The notes beneath the pieces were generated by a model. The model worked only from the letters and a program-made list of their open reading frames with translations. It was not told the DNA's origin and did not search any database. From Panorpa germanica (Eukaryota; Arthropoda; Insecta; Mecoptera; Panorpidae): a DNA stretch of 64,000 bases. Of the stretch, positions 13,240-26,061 are shown one piece after another. The stretch's first letter is position 1; every line of letters starts with the position of its first letter. The stretch lies in assembly GCA_963678705.1 (NCBI GenBank), contig OY783218.1, positions 8,690,152 through 8,754,151 on the forward strand. The letters run 5' to 3'. Position numbers and translations under genes: made by a program.

Positions 13240-14655
13240 ATTATCCGTTTCATTCACTGTATACATATGACTAGGTACACAGCATATCGTCGAGACATTT
13301 CGTATGAAGCAGCGAAGTCTAGGCGAACACTTTTATCATAGAACTTCGATAATTTAAATTGGATACGAACTCGAATATAGTCCAATACACAATTCGTTGA
13401 AAATAAATTTCTAAAATACTTTGACAACAGTATCCATTGAGTGTTCCTTTCCTGAAAATAATTATAACAGACATAATGTAGATTTTTCTCAATGGGTTTC
13501 TTACATCCTTCCGATTTATGTTGTTCCCTATTTAGATACTTCCTCGCTTATCTTTTCTAACATTTCTTGAAAGAACTGTCTACTACAATATCATTATTAG
13601 ATAAACACTTTAATGTATTCATACCCGAATATTCCTGTTCCAGCCCACATCCTGTAACCGTGCTACTCAAGTATGTCTCTCTCTCTCTCTCACCACCACT
13701 CTCTCCTCCACATCTTTCTATAGGGTTTCTCCTCCACCCCTTTACTTCTCTATATTTCATTCTGTTCCACTTCAACGTTGGCTGTGAATCATCCTCATCC
13801 CTTCCCTTCCCCGTCTCTCGACCCTCTACCCACCTGACATTTTCTCTATGAATCCATCTAAAACTCTAAGTTAGTTAAGAGAACCGCCTACACCGCTCCA
13901 GCCATCTCCGTTCCCTGTACTCTACATCTCACTTCATCCCAAAATTTCCATCGTCTTCATAAATACCTCACCCGTTAACACAGAAACACAACTCCAGGTT
14001 CCAGGTATTGTTGGGTAGCGTTGTCGAAATCTGATGGGCGGTGATGAGGAGTAGGGGCAGTAGCAGGGGGGATTGATGTTTGTATCCACAATTCCAGAGC
14101 ATTCGATAATATTAATTGGTTTAGTTCCGTTCGAAAGTGCTTACATCAATATCGATGTAAGAGTCATGTGCGGTGCCTGATACAACCCCCCCCCCCTCCT
14201 TCGCGCTTCCTTCCCACTCTCCACCCATTGATGTTCCTTCCCGTTAGACACTTGTACAAATCGGATATCGAATCAGATGTTGTTTTTATCCATTCTACTT
14301 ATTTAAAACAATAATGTGTGACAAAAAGTGACAACGGGGTCGGAAAAAAATGAGATTTGTGTGACATAATTAATGGATGACCTCTAATAACATACCGGTA
14401 GAACTTGTAGCTTCAACAGAACATTCTTTCCAAAATTTAGTATTTAAAAACCGCTTATAGTCATTGCTTTTAGTATATAAGAGAATTGGACAAGTTTCAA
14501 GATCAAATAATATATGTATTATCTTTTTGTCCTTTTTATAAATATTTATTTATAGTGTAGTATAGTATAGTATAAATTAATATAATATATTACATATTAC
14601 ATTTATCAAAATTTTATAGGACATAATCTATATAATTTATAATTTTCTATTTTTT
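13240..14655. other. gene-free stretch, polypyrimidine tract
   Basis: A C/T-rich tract runs through about 13670-13860, with a (CT)n core at 13677-13692. A run of about eleven C lies near 14186-14196. Frames on both strands (13557-13775 and 13567-13851) are open only because of this composition. Confidence 0.5.
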
Positions 14656-14660
14656 CAGCT

Positions 14661-14880
14661 TATTTCACCATTCTATTTCAAATTCTTCAATCGTTGCTTA
14701 TTTCTATTATCCATCTTTTTCTATTTCAACTATACCTGCATTACAATCTGATACATCGCCTCCACTATGATGACAGCCATAGCTCATTCTTTCTTCTATT
14801 AGCATTTTTCTTTGTCTACCAATTGTATACTACTACTCCTCTATTCTTTCAACTATAATCCATTTCCTTATATAAAGCTT
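14661..14880 (-). mobile_element. possible LINE endonuclease-domain relic
   Basis: The minus strand reads short charged pieces such as NAGIVEIEKDG followed by IEEFEIEW, interrupted by stops. They resemble the GDFNA-upstream part of the apurinic endonuclease domain in R1-like LINEs, in the same purine-rich style as the other copies in this window. The resemblance is from memory and weak. Confidence 0.28.
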
Positions 14881-15007
14881 TTTTCCTTATTTTTCCTTTT
14901 CATTCCTCTGTCTATCTTCTTTATCCAATTTTTCTTTTCGTTATCGTATTTTCTTTTTTCATATTTATGATTATGGTTGCACAACCAATTAAATCTGAAT
15001 ATTACCA

Positions 15008-15088
15008 AACCCAGAAAATATAACTCTGGCCCGAGAAACGAACCCAAAGACATAGTAGTCAGAATCAGCTCTCGACTACTGTGTTATT
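15008..15088 (-). repeat. tRNA-derived SINE, family 1
   Basis: On the minus strand the order is ACACAGTAGTCGAGAGC (A-box region), then GGGTTCGTTTCTCGG (B-box region), then CCAGAGTTATATTTTCTGGG. The last block is identical in the copy at 24032-24123. An RNA polymerase III promoter layout followed by a shared non-tRNA block is what a tRNA-derived SINE shows. Confidence 0.55.
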
Positions 15089-15247
15089 TTTTGTCCTTTT
15101 AAACCTCTTTTTATGACGTCATAATATCACATTGTGACGTCAGTATTGTCATAATGAAGCTGTACTTTCTGGGACATTTATTTAACGTTGCATTTTTTAT
15201 AATTTGATTTATTTCATAACATGACGTGTAATAAATGTATGTAAACA

Positions 15248-15248
15248 T

Positions 15249-15310
<62 letters not shown>
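15248..15310. repeat. (AC)n-(TA)n microsatellite
   Basis: An (AC)n run passes directly into a (TA)n run of about 47 bases. Confidence 0.95.
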
Positions 15311-15311
<1 letters not shown>

Positions 15312-15312
<1 letters not shown>

Positions 15313-17035
15313 CATAAAAGTAAATCAGTGACAATTTAATTATTTATAGCTACTATATTATAAACGTCAAAATATTTTTATTAACTAAAAAATTAAAAAA
15401 AAAAAAGCAAACAGCCGAGAGTTATTTGTATGAAAAATTAAAGCGTTACGCTAAAAATAGAAATGCAAATTAAATACACGTTTTGCTGCGATTTATATTT
15501 GAATTTTTAATTTATTTCTACATTCATACGAGTATAACAAAATGTGGCAGTCTTCCATAATATGTGTATTCACAAACAGTGCTGCTCAAAATTTTTGATA
15601 GTGGATATTTACCCCCTACTTTAACTTTCTATGTATACTGGCCAAGTTCGAATGGACAAAGCCTGTGAGTTTGTTTTGCAGACACCTTAAGCCTAAGTCA
15701 TCCATCAAACGAAACAGCCCCCTACAAAGTGCAATAACAACTAATAATGTTAGCAATATATTACCGGCTCCTATTCATAGAGGACAGCACTGTCGTAAAT
15801 CCAATATACAAAACAACACATCTACAGAACATTCCAGTATTTTATTTTCACATCTGACACCAATTTAACCACGGTCATCTCAGTGTGGACATCTCATGGA
15901 TTTATAGACTCACCACTGAATTGTAATTAAGCTGGTGTAATCCTCAATTCAGTCCCCTCACCACCCCATCCCTGTTTTCCCTCTTTCCTCTTTATTATCC
16001 TCTTTATTCCACAGAATTCCTATCAACCGCGAAATACGAACTAGGGGTAACATTCATGCTCATGGTATTTAAAACAAAATATTTTATATGAATGTCATCT
16101 ACACTTATAATAAAGTAATTATTTGATGAATGTGTTGTGTATTTGTATACGAGAGCATGGGAATGTGTGCGTAGATGAAACCGGATATGGATCAAAGTGA
16201 TAAATAAACCACTTTATCAAATTACAAACTGAAATAAACCTTAGCCTGTCATTGAGGATGAAGTGGGATAAATATTATAAAATGTTTCTTTTTGATTGAT
16301 GTTGTGTTATATGAATTTAAACCTAAATATTTATTAATTGAAAAATAATCACTGTTTATGACAGATCACTGATTTTTTTTTCATTTGTAAAAAATAGAGA
16401 TCATTAACTTTTGAAGACGAGGATATTTAATCGTAATACACAGAATCAGTTTGATATATAATTGATATGCTGTGGATTGTTAACGATATAGTACTCTAAA
16501 ACTCTCAGTAGAACCATGGTGCTAGTCTGGCCTCAATCGTATCTTAACATAAACAACTCTGGAATGCGTATAGAGCTCTGTATTAGAGACCTCTCGAAAG
16601 TGATGTAATCTAACTCGTGGGTAACTGCCAGACGACATTAATTACTTAATCGTTGTTTGAGCTACATCTTGGTTTGTATACAGTTCTTATATTTGTTAAT
16701 AAATACTATTGTACCAATATTATGTTCGGCTTATGATTTGTAATTAGTAAATCCTAATTATTCCTGACAATATGTTATCTAATTCTTAGTTTATTAAGCT
16801 TAAGTTACTATCTGAGAGTTAGTCTAGTTAGTTGCGTGATCGTATTCTGCGAGTTACTGTCATATGCGAGTTAGTCAGTAGCTCGGGCAACAGCTACTTG
16901 CCACTGTCGTGGCTGTAATTCATAATCATATGAACAGCCGAGGCAAGTCGAGCTACTGACATGAGAGTATACAGAGATAGTAGCTGTTAAATTTAGTTTT
17001 TCCGACACATGCGAGTGTCATTCGGTGTTCTAAAT
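15312..17035. other. gene-free stretch with an imperfect fold-back
   Basis: No gene is recognised. A 12-base inverted repeat, GTCAGTAGCTCG at 16874-16885 and its complement at 16949-16960, frames a 63-base loop with further partial pairing. Just left of it the words TGCGAGTTACTGTCATA and TGCGAGTTAGTCAGTA form a diverged tandem pair. Confidence 0.5.
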
Positions 17036-17036
17036 C

Positions 17037-17110
17037 AATACTAATTTTCAGTGAAGTGCTCTACTTTACAGCGAAGCAATACAATATCTATCAGATTTGC
17101 AAAAACATGT
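17037..17110 (+). repeat. short dispersed repeat, copy 1
   Basis: CTAATTTTCAGTGAAGTGCTC and the following 45 bases match the reverse complement of 25628-25706. Class unknown. Confidence 0.5.
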
Positions 17111-17181
17111 TAAACGCAAAAATGCTTTCTCAGATTGATAATCAACGTTAAAGATATATTGAACAAAGAACACTTGTTAGC

Positions 17182-19658
17182 CGCCATTTTGTTTAAATGG
17201 CGTTGCGTGTTGACTTTCTTTAATGGAACAACTTTTCATTTTAATTACTATCATACACTTTAAAACATATCCAAATACCAGATTTATTGGTAAAGATGTA
17301 AAGCAAAGAAACTCTACTACTACGTTATAACGTTAGACTTGATAGATAATTGTAATACTGAAATGTATATATTTTTACAAATAGTGTCTAACGTTTCAAT
17401 ATCATCGAACTACCTACAAATCTCTTGCATATTTCTTAGACACTAGTCAGTCAATCACATAAGGCAATTCGTTTCTGACTCTACCTACACATGTTCAATG
17501 AACCTTTCTCAAGTAGTTCTTCGCTTCCCCGCTAGATGTAGCCTTTGTATGCCTGTATGAAGTGCAAGTAAATCTCTCGTGTAAAGGGATTAAGATCGTA
17601 TCAGGAAATAAACTGGAATAATTGGGAGACTAAATACTGGTACAGATTATAGCCAGCAGCTTTACGGATTACTGCTTTCAAATAAACTGAATTACTCGAA
17701 CTCGGGAGAAATGTTTTTGATCTGATCAACAATCATGAGTCAGGAATCCTTGAGATCAGGTACCAAACCATCTTCCGTCCTCAGCAAGATGAGGCGAGGC
17801 ATCTTCTCCGTTTAAATACCACCCGGAAAATATGTGTGTTTCGATATTTCGTATGTGCGTCACTGCGTCCTGCGAACACTTACAAATATTAGGAATTAAT
17901 CTGAAGTTAATTTGAATTAGTGATAACAAGTGAGCTGAATATAATAGAAATTATTATAAAGTTCATGTTGAACAATATAATTTACATGGTGTATAGTGAG
18001 ATAGTATAAATTTTGATTAAAAATAAAACTGCTTTTTATGTAATAGTATATTCGTTAAGATAAACGTCGCAAGGCTCGCATCAAACGCATTGCGTTATCA
18101 TATCAAATATGGAAAACAAGTGAACCGAGAGAGAAGGTGTATTCGGTGGGCGCAGGGGTTTTTAGTGGTATGTTTAGCCGTATAAAAATCAAATGACATA
18201 CTCAGTTGCCATCTCAGTAGACCAGTAGCATTTGTATTCATATCTTTCCTAACGAGGGGTAAAGTTCCAACTTTTTTTTCATTTTTTTAAATTTATATTA
18301 ATGTAGAACATATTAAGTTTATTGTGTGAAAATTTGAAGTCGATTTTAGTAAAACTGTCGGAGTTATAGAGTTTTAAGTCTTCACCTCTGGTCTTTCTTT
18401 GAAACTTTTAAACGCTTTTTCTCACACGGTGTCCTCTTTAACTCAAAAACTCCTGCACCCATTCTTTTGCATTTTGCACACTCTTTCTTTGCATAAATGA
18501 CGAGGTAATACTTTCGATAAATAACAAAATTTCTGATATTTTTCATGAAAAATCGATATTTTCACTACTAAGTGCTGTAAAAAATTGAAAAACCAATAAA
18601 ATCAAAAAAACTTGACAGGTTTACCTGCATAAACTCTTCTTCTAATGAAATCATTTTAGTTTTTTGTCAGATAATGCAGTGATGAGTTATGAGGGACACC
18701 GCAATCACTCTTTTTCTTGTGACGTCTTGATATTTATTTATGAAAATTTCACAATGTATTCCTTAATTAATGTAGTAATTATAGAAATAATTTTATACCA
18801 ACTGTGTCGTCAAAAAACATTAACAAAGATAAGTTTTTTTATCGTTTTGACATTACTCTCCCGGGTTACTAATTAAAGATGCTACAGCTTTCGTATACTT
18901 AAACTTGAAGAACAATAAATGAATGCGTATGTTTTCAATGAATGTATTATAACTGATTAATGTCAGCGTTTGAGAACCAGTCGTATATTTAACATTTGTA
19001 CGGTTTTACGGTTATACGGATATTGCAGGGTTCATACAACCCTGAAATGTGATCGGACGTGGTTTGGCGGTTATACCGCTGACTCCCCGCTAACATCATC
19101 CTCTTATTCCAGAGTTCTGGACAAGCCCTCCCACTAACTTTCCATTACCATTTCACTACCCCTCCCCCGCCCCTTCTTGTTCTCCTCCTTCCAACATCCC
19201 TACCGTGATGGTAGTCTGTTGGCGATTTGTGGCAGTCAGCCTGGACGAGAGATGAATGAATAAGATATCATGTGAAATGGCTAAATGGCAAACAAATGGT
19301 GGAGGCGCCGCATGAGATACAGGTCACTGTTTCAAACCGAATCGTATTCAGGCTGAAGGAGAGCCATCAAAAATCTAGGACAGATTGTGGACTGCTTAGA
19401 ACAGACGAAAACTCACCTTAACTTGAAACATAAACCATTTGACACAGCAACACTCTCTACTGGTACATGTTATAGAGAGTTTATAGCAGAATCTGGCTTT
19501 TGATAGAATCTATTTTGTTACTATTGTACATAAATTGAAATGCCCAACCTTTAAGTTCATGTAATCAATAAGTGGATTGCTGTGCATTTTCCAATTGAAA
19601 TTGTTCCGTTATTTTTAAATTAAGATTGAAACTTTTTGTGAGAAATAATTATTTTTAA
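17182..19658. other. gene-free stretch with small hairpins
   Basis: No gene is recognised. Small perfect hairpins lie at 17182-17202 (CGCCATTT arms), 19026-19044 (CAGGGTT arms) and 19067-19079 (GCGG arms). None has a U-tract or context that gives it a role. Confidence 0.45.
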
Positions 19659-19661
19659 TTA

Positions 19662-20165
19662 GTTACCACTGCTTTAGTTTAATTTTGTATTTAATTTAAA
19701 TTGTTTAGCATATGGCAATACGCTTAGTCATTCACAGTATCATTTTTAATATAATTTATTTTTTAAGTTTTCTTAGTTTTTTTTTAACCTTACGATGTTT
19801 TAAATTAAAAATATTAAATTAAGAAAAACTATATTAAATTATAACCTCCAAAATGTGACAATCTGTCAAAATGCAATAGGGTTTACTTTTAAAAAAAGTT
19901 TTATGTCAGTTTTTGAAAAATATAGAAGTGAAAACAATTTCTATTACTAATTGTTATTAAAGATAGCACTTTTAATTATTTCACATATAATTTTGTCGAA
20001 CTGTCGAAATTTATATTACTAACGATGCCTACGCATCAACTAAATTAAACTTAAATCAAAACTTAAATGTAAAAAGCAAAGCTTAAACGAGAACCTGAAA
20101 TCTAGATTACAATATTAAATAAAAACAGAAAATTAAATATCAAAACAGTGAGTGGGAATGAGACT
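19662..20165 (+). mobile_element. MITE family 1, copy A
   Basis: The 3' end reads CAGTGAGTGGGAATGAGACT followed by TTA. The left end is worn but TTA precedes it. The interior shares ATTTAATTTAAATTG, a TATTATAACCTCCAAAATGTGACA-like block and TACTAATTGTTATTAAA with the other copies. The three-base TTA/TAA target duplications seen in the family suggest a PIF/Harbinger-type element without coding capacity. Confidence 0.7.
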
Positions 20166-20168
20166 TTA

Positions 20169-21436
20169 TAGTAAATATTACCAATTAATGTTATGTGTCT
20201 ATTTTTAATTATTAAAGCGATTAAACTTAAAGTGATCTTCTCTACTCTACCATACAGTATATTGCCATCTCTCTTCTACAAACAAAGATATGATAACAAT
20301 ACCTGACTGTTCTGACGTAATGCACAAAAAAGATACGCACAGATCTATTTTTGTGCACAGGTCTACCAACTACTGAACGTTATTGATAAAAAATGTTACG
20401 CCCTTAAAAAGACCATCCGTTTGGAGTGCAGTAAACATAACCCCAAAACCATCTGTCAAAAATGTCAAAAACTTTATCAGAACAATGTACACACAACTTT
20501 ATTAAATGTAAGACCAACCTCCTATATGAGCTAGCGATATGAAACTTTCCACGGCAAGGTAGGTTGGTAGTTTTAATATTACTGTACGAATGAAAGAACA
20601 GTTTGGTTGACACTTAGCACTTTTACTAAATCATAGGTTAAAAATCGTCAGCATGTTCATAATATGTTGTGTGCAAAAGATTTTTGAACCTTTCCTATGA
20701 TGGTAAAAACACATATTTCACTAAAGATTCACATAATCAAATTTAGTAGCTTATAACCTAATTCTTACAACTGGTGGCGCACCTGGTGGCCATTATGGTA
20801 ACCTCACAAAACAGTGTCACAAAACGAACTACTTCAAGTCAGTCGAGTTGTGAAACTAATTTTGAATATTTTCTAAATAACAATGTATTAATTTAGATAA
20901 TCTACATTCCATGCAACAATGGTACTACATCTGATAGTTATGCAATACAAAGACACGGTTATGCTAGCTATTTTAAAAGCAATATAAACTTTAATCAAAT
21001 GTCAGATTTATATAATAAAGATGAGAGATACATAGTGGAAGTATCTAAAATATTTCAAACTGCAGCTTCCATAAAAGAATACGTACACAGTTGTATCACC
21101 ATGTTGAGTGGGGGGAGGGGGTGTACTGGACGTCAGGAAATGGCGGCTGCTGTCAGTTATAGGGTCCGGAATCAACGTCAGAGGACAACCATTACCATTC
21201 CCCTCCTGCCCCTATCTATCCAACCACCTAACACCCACAAACCTAATCCAGAAACCCTGTGGCATCGTTGAATTTAGTTTTGGTTTTGAATATAGTTACC
21301 GGGACCGACCCGCTCCTGCCGGTAACGATTGTTACTTCCATAGTTTAAACAGAGTTAGAAAACCTGTGTGTTATTGAGAAAATAGTATCTATACGCAGTT
21401 ACATGTATTTAAGGTTTATTTTACATAATTGTTTCA
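20169..21436. other. gene-free stretch
   Basis: No gene is recognised. The minus frame at 20404-20613 ends in a peptide like GYVYCTPNGWSF, which faintly recalls GYMFSPNGHSF in the repeat at 40739-41124. A GC-richer patch lies at 21100-21330. Confidence 0.4.
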
Positions 21437-21439
21437 TAA

Positions 21440-21963
21440 AGTATCTTTCCTAAGTTTTATTTTGTTTTTAATTTTGAATTTAATTTAAAATGTATAGCAT
21501 ATGGGAATATGCGCAATCATTCTCTGTACCATTTTTACTTTAGAATGTAATTTACCTTTGTTTTATTATTTTAGAACCTTACAAAGCCAAATGTTTCTAA
21601 ATTAAAAATACTAAATTAAAAAAAAAACTATTTTATATTTTAATGTCCAAAATATGACAATCTGTAAAAATGCATTAGTTATTTTTAAAAGAGGTTCAAT
21701 GTCAGTTTGTCAAAAATAAAGAAGTAAAAACAATTTCTATTACTAATTGTTATTAAAAACAGCAATTTAAATTATTGCACATTCAATTTTGTCGAACTGT
21801 CAAAATATATATTACTAACGCATGCGCACCAACTACATTAACTAATCTCAAATTAAAACACGAATGTGATTAGGAATGTGATAACGTGAAATCTAGATTA
21901 AAATATTAAATAAAATCGTAACTTAAAAATCAAAACAGTGAGTATAAGTGAGTGAGACAATTT
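21440..21963 (+). mobile_element. MITE family 1, copy B
   Basis: It begins AGTATCTTTCC after a TAA and ends near CAGTGAGTATAAGTGAGTGAG before another TAA. The interior aligns with copies A and F over most of its length. The terminal repeats are diverged. Confidence 0.65.
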
Positions 21964-21966
21964 TAA

Positions 21967-23116
21967 AATACACATTTTTTGGTCTACAAATCATGACGAA
22001 TTTAGGTAAAGGAATAATAATGCTAGATATATGAATGGCCCAGCTCATTAGTAAGATATCTCCGCATATTGATTGAAATGTTCGAGTGTATGCTTTCCAG
22101 CAGTATTTGATAAATTTATCTGCAGTTTAATTTTGTTTGGTTGCATTTATGAGTTATCTATTGGAATCAGATAGAGGTTACAATTTTACATGTACTCAAT
22201 CCAAACTAACATATGAGAGATGTCTCATTAATGAGCTGGATGATCTATATTAATAGCTTGTTATTCTTAAAAAAAAATCAATAAATTGTAAAGCCAAGTA
22301 CGTATCGTTGATGGAATTAGATGCAAAGAAGGACACAGGTATAATAATTAAAGTTTTGTTCTTCAACAAACCTAACTCGCCAACTAATGGTTTTCATTCC
22401 CTGGTTTAGAAATCGACATAGAAATTAAACTACTCTGCACAGATTCTAAACGTAACATGAAGTCCGTATTAGATTATTTATACAACGACCGGATTATTAC
22501 TATTAAAATTATTTGTAACTTATTTTATGTACGAAAACAATTAAACCAACATATAGCTAATTATATTTCACATATTATGTTTTCGTGTTTGGAATTCAAA
22601 GTTATATTTAGAGTTTGTTGTGTTTCGATTCATATGAAAGAGAGAGAGAGTACGAGTGTGTGATAAAGACAGAAACGTTTCACAGTTTCAATTGTATTTA
22701 ACAATCTAAAATTAATTTTCAAATAAAGGACAAAGTGCATGAGATTTTCAGATGCAGATGTTCGTCAGCATTTTCAATTCGTTGTTGACTTTTTATATCA
22801 AAATATTTGATATGCTTTAATATCTGTAAATGTGTAATGTCATCAAAATAGTGTTTAAGATATTTCAACGTATTTTCATATAGGTGCCATCAAGTAGGAT
22901 ACAAAAATATCATGAACTTGGCGACTCTACATGTAATCTAAAGGAGACGAGACCAAAAACAAAATTTAACTAGATAATTGAAATATGTGACTCCACAACA
23001 GGGGGTGGATGGTTCACAATGTGTGGCAATGTAGACGGTAATAAGCTTGTGTCCTATGTCTTAATTTCTATAAAAGTGCACTATATATTGATAAAGTGGG
23101 TTACTAGAACCTCAAA
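21967..23116. other. gene-free stretch
   Basis: No gene is recognised. A short (GA)n run occurs near 22638-22648. Confidence 0.45.
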
Positions 23117-23118
23117 TG

Positions 23119-23622
23119 TTCAATTATTTTTTAATAACTCCTTATATGTTAAGAGATATTAACAATTAAAAAGTCATTTTGTCTTTTTAATTATTAAAGG
23201 GATTCAACGTTGTACACATTCCAAATGCATGTGACATCACAATCCTTGTGTAAGGTTACCAATCTTACAGCTCATAAATCTCTGCTGTCTGTATTTATAT
23301 ATCAAAATATTAAATATTATTTACACCTATTTCAAAGAACAATAAAATTTCAGTATTATGTCTATGCCTTAGCAGGGTTAAGTAAAATAAAAACTTATTA
23401 TTCTTTGACTTGACTTGATTATTTGACTACCAACAGCTACAGAACATTACCACTGCACTGACCTACTCAACAAATAACTGACGTTAAAATGCCATTTATA
23501 GCGCTAAAACTACAATTCAAATTTTTAATTGCTATATCCCCGTCAACATTTAGATATTTAATAAAATAGACACGCCAATACACATTTTTTAACATCAATT
23601 TCAATCAACAATTGAAAAATCG
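23119..23622 (+). repeat. roughly 500-bp dispersed repeat, copy 2
   Basis: It is a direct repeat of 7891-8393. It keeps a segment around 23445-23505 that copy 1 lacks, and lacks the segment around 7990-8090 of copy 1. Neither copy codes for anything recognisable. Confidence 0.7.
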
Positions 23623-24031
23623 ACCACTAAAAAATGAGGATACAAGCCCATTTCATATTTAATGAAAAACATTTTTTAGTTAATAGAATATGCGAGAAAT
23701 TGAAGTAAATTCTCTGTGATGAGCTTCATCCGATATCTGGACCTCATCTCGTTCTTAAGAAATTAAATAATATCCCATAAAACACACACATGGGTATTAC
23801 CTTACATTCTTGTACATTTAATTAAGTAAAATCTTGATTAAATCTATCTAGAAGTTAAATTTAAAAGGGTCCTAATTTATAGCTTTTTTAAAAGTGTTCC
23901 TTAAAAACGATTCTATCATCCTTAGAAAGTAGTTCTTAAGAATCTTGTAAGTATGGTAGTACTCAAAAAGAAAAACACAATTACACCACTGCCTAGTAAG
24001 TTTCTAGTTATGTATCTACATAATCAATTTA

Positions 24032-24123
24032 CCCAGAAAATATAACTCTGGTCCAGGAATCGTTCCCGAAAACATAGCAGTCAGTGTCCAGCATCAATGC
24101 TCTTACCCACTGTGTCGTCTTGA
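24032..24123 (-). repeat. tRNA-derived SINE, family 1, best copy
   Basis: On the minus strand, GACACAGTGGGTAAGAGC is a good A-box region, GGGAACGATTCCTGG is the B-box region, and CCAGAGTTATATTTTCTGGG follows. It lies 43 bases from the 3' target-site copy of the LINE at 24177-24800. Confidence 0.6.
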
Positions 24124-24176
24124 ACGATAGTATGATAAAATAACACTTTGAAACTTCAACATAAATTGCTTTTACT

Positions 24177-24800
24177 ATATTAATATTAATTGTTTATTGT
24201 TCGCCTTTCGGCTTTACAATCTACATTCTTAATACATTTCATATACTTCAACTTACAATTAAATTTACATTATTCTAGACCTTTTTATTTCCAAAAGTAC
24301 TTTCTGCTTCTTCTTCTCTTGACCCTCTTCCTTCATTTTCCCTTGTCTTCCTTCTGTACTGGTCTATTCCCTAGTCTATTTTTCTGGGCTGAAGTTTAAC
24401 TGTTTCCTCGCTACTTCTTTCTTTCTCCTGCTTCCCTTCACTGCCTCTTTTAGTACTTCCTTTCTCTTCCTGTTCCTTGTGCAACCCAGCAACCAGCTTA
24501 TTTATTCTCCTGTTTTTTCTTTCCTTCTTACTATTTCCGCCATCCACCTCTTTCCTTCACTGCCTCCCTTTAATAGCTGGCCAATATTCCTTTCGCTCGC
24601 TACTTTTTCCTTACACTCAAACTTAATGTGCTCCAGTGTTTCGTCCTCCGCTCCGCACACTCTACACTTTCTTTTCTCACTACCTTCCCAGTATCTGTTT
24701 CCTTTTTCCTCATTTCCCAATCTAAACCTTGCTGTTCTTCTTATGTGTTTTATGTCTTTTTCTATAAGGTATTGAGGCGCATTATTTTCCCATCAAATTT
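24177..24800 (-). mobile_element. 5'-truncated LINE, R1/Jockey-like
   Basis: The minus-strand frame from about 24790 to 24502 reads PQYLIEKDIKHIRRTARF, then RLGNEEKGNRYWEG, then the zinc-knuckle-like CRVCGAEDETLEHIKFEC, then a charged tail. This is the C-terminal region downstream of the reverse transcriptase in R1/Jockey-group LINEs. A 3' region with AATAAA follows, without a long poly(A). TTGCTTTTACT (24166-24176) and TTGCTTTTGCT (24801-24811) flank it and are likely the target duplication (10 of 11 bases). Only the last part of ORF2 was inserted, so it was dead on arrival. Confidence 0.75.
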
Positions 24801-24806
24801 TTGCTT

Positions 24807-24850
24807 TTGCTCGTATCATTAGTAATTGTTTTTACTAATGATACGAGCAA
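24807..24850. repeat. perfect 19-bp hairpin
   Basis: TTGCTCGTATCATTAGTAA (24807-24825) and its exact complement (24832-24850) are separated by 6 bases. The hairpin sits at the 5' junction of the LINE insertion. The sequence is not terminator-like in a eukaryotic setting. Confidence 0.9.
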
Positions 24851-24856
24851 TTTTTC

Positions 24857-25240
24857 TTGAATAAAAAAAAGTCAAAACTACAAACTCTACAAATTCATAG
24901 ACACATGCAATTTATCAAAAAAATAATTTATAACATAGTTTTTGGAGTCGTTTTTCATTGCTATCATAATTTTGAATATTTCGATCATTTCTCTGCGCTG
25001 GAAATCAAAATGATTGTAGAAATAAAAATGCATATAAAATATCAATGCAAAAAGGCAGTTGCATTTTCTATTTTTTGTTTTTTGTTGTTATTTTTATTTA
25101 TTTATTTTGTTTTACACGGTGCTTCGCTTAATATGATATATAGATGCATTTCATTTCCACTCTATGCAAGGGGCTTTCATACTAGTTTTCCACGTGGTAC
25201 TATAGATGAGTTTTTCTTTTTCTATCATGATTTCATTTGA
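24857..25240 (+). other. 127-codon open frame, probably not a gene
   Basis: The frame begins MNKKKSKLQTLQIH and holds a hydrophobic run around residues 68-88. No domain, no intron signal and no homologue are recognised. The composition matches the surrounding AT-rich DNA, and the hydrophobicity follows from T-rich codons. Confidence 0.2.
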
Positions 25241-25627
25241 ATTTGAATCTGTTTTTGCAGTGGCTTGTAAATTGTAATGGTACGTCCTACACGTTATTTG
25301 CATTTTGAATATTTGTCCAACAAACTTTTTTTATTATTAATTATTTTTTTGTTTGTTTTAACTTCTTTTTTTATAATACAATTTTAAATACAACATGTTA
25401 TTTGTTAGTATTTACTGAATAATTTAATCACTGCTTGCAGACTGAATTCTTTTTTAACTAATTGTAGTATGCTAATTCAAAATATTTTATTTACCAGTCT
25501 CATTTTGAATAAATGGCTACTTAAAACGGTTTCTCAATTATTCCAATATATCCTTACCAATGAATCTTAAGATGTAATAGTAATTATCAATCTAATACTG
25601 AACTCAATTTCCAACAATTTGTGTATA

Positions 25628-25706
25628 CAACATTTTTTATATATCTGCTAGACATTGAACTACACAACTTTAAAGTAGAGCACTTCACTTAAAATTAGTG
25701 ATGATT
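25628..25706 (-). repeat. short dispersed repeat, copy 2
   Basis: The reverse complement matches 17037-17110, including AGTGAAGTGCTCTACTTTA. Confidence 0.5.
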
Positions 25707-25933
25707 CAAATAACAGTTATATATTTAATCCTGCATATAAATATATAAACAGAAGGAGAAAGATCTTTAATTATTCTTATTCCTAACGGAAAATAAGAGA
25801 CCTGAAACAATTGATATACTTAGGCCCTCCCAAAAATCACCAGATTTAATTTAATCCACATTTTATTAAGCTCAATTAAACGGAGTCAATAACCTTTCTT
25901 GACGGCTGTTCTAAAAGCAAGATTTCAAACAAA

Positions 25934-26060
25934 GTAGACTTTGGAATTATCTTGTAGCAAGCTTGGAAGTTGTAACTGCATTCTTGAGAAAACCTTCTAT
26001 CTGAATATAGTAAATGAACCTTGGAATTAGCTTGAAGCAATATAGCAAGCTTGACTATTA
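25934..26060 (+). repeat. diverged tandem repeat, unit about 85 bp
   Basis: Two units each start like CTTTGGAATTA-CTTG or CCTTGGAATTAGCTTG, with AGCAAGCTTG in both. The same unit, again in two tandem copies, occurs at 45026-45195 (CCTTGAAATTAG). This is a dispersed small-satellite family. Confidence 0.5.
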
Positions 26061-26061
26061 C

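Noticed and set aside
13557-13851. Overlapping frames on both strands of a C/T-rich tract
   Set aside because: Low stop-codon density follows from base composition; the peptides are low complexity.
20404-20613. Third copy of the 4.4/40.7 kb repeat
   Set aside because: Only a short stretch around TPNGWSF / SPNGHSF is similar; too weak to call.
21100-21330. Exon in a GC-richer patch, with a look-alike at 11130-11354
   Set aside because: Shared words are short, frames differ, and no protein family is recognised.
24857-25240. 127-codon hydrophobic frame as a membrane protein gene
   Set aside because: T-rich codons alone create the hydrophobicity. No start context, homologue or intron signals.
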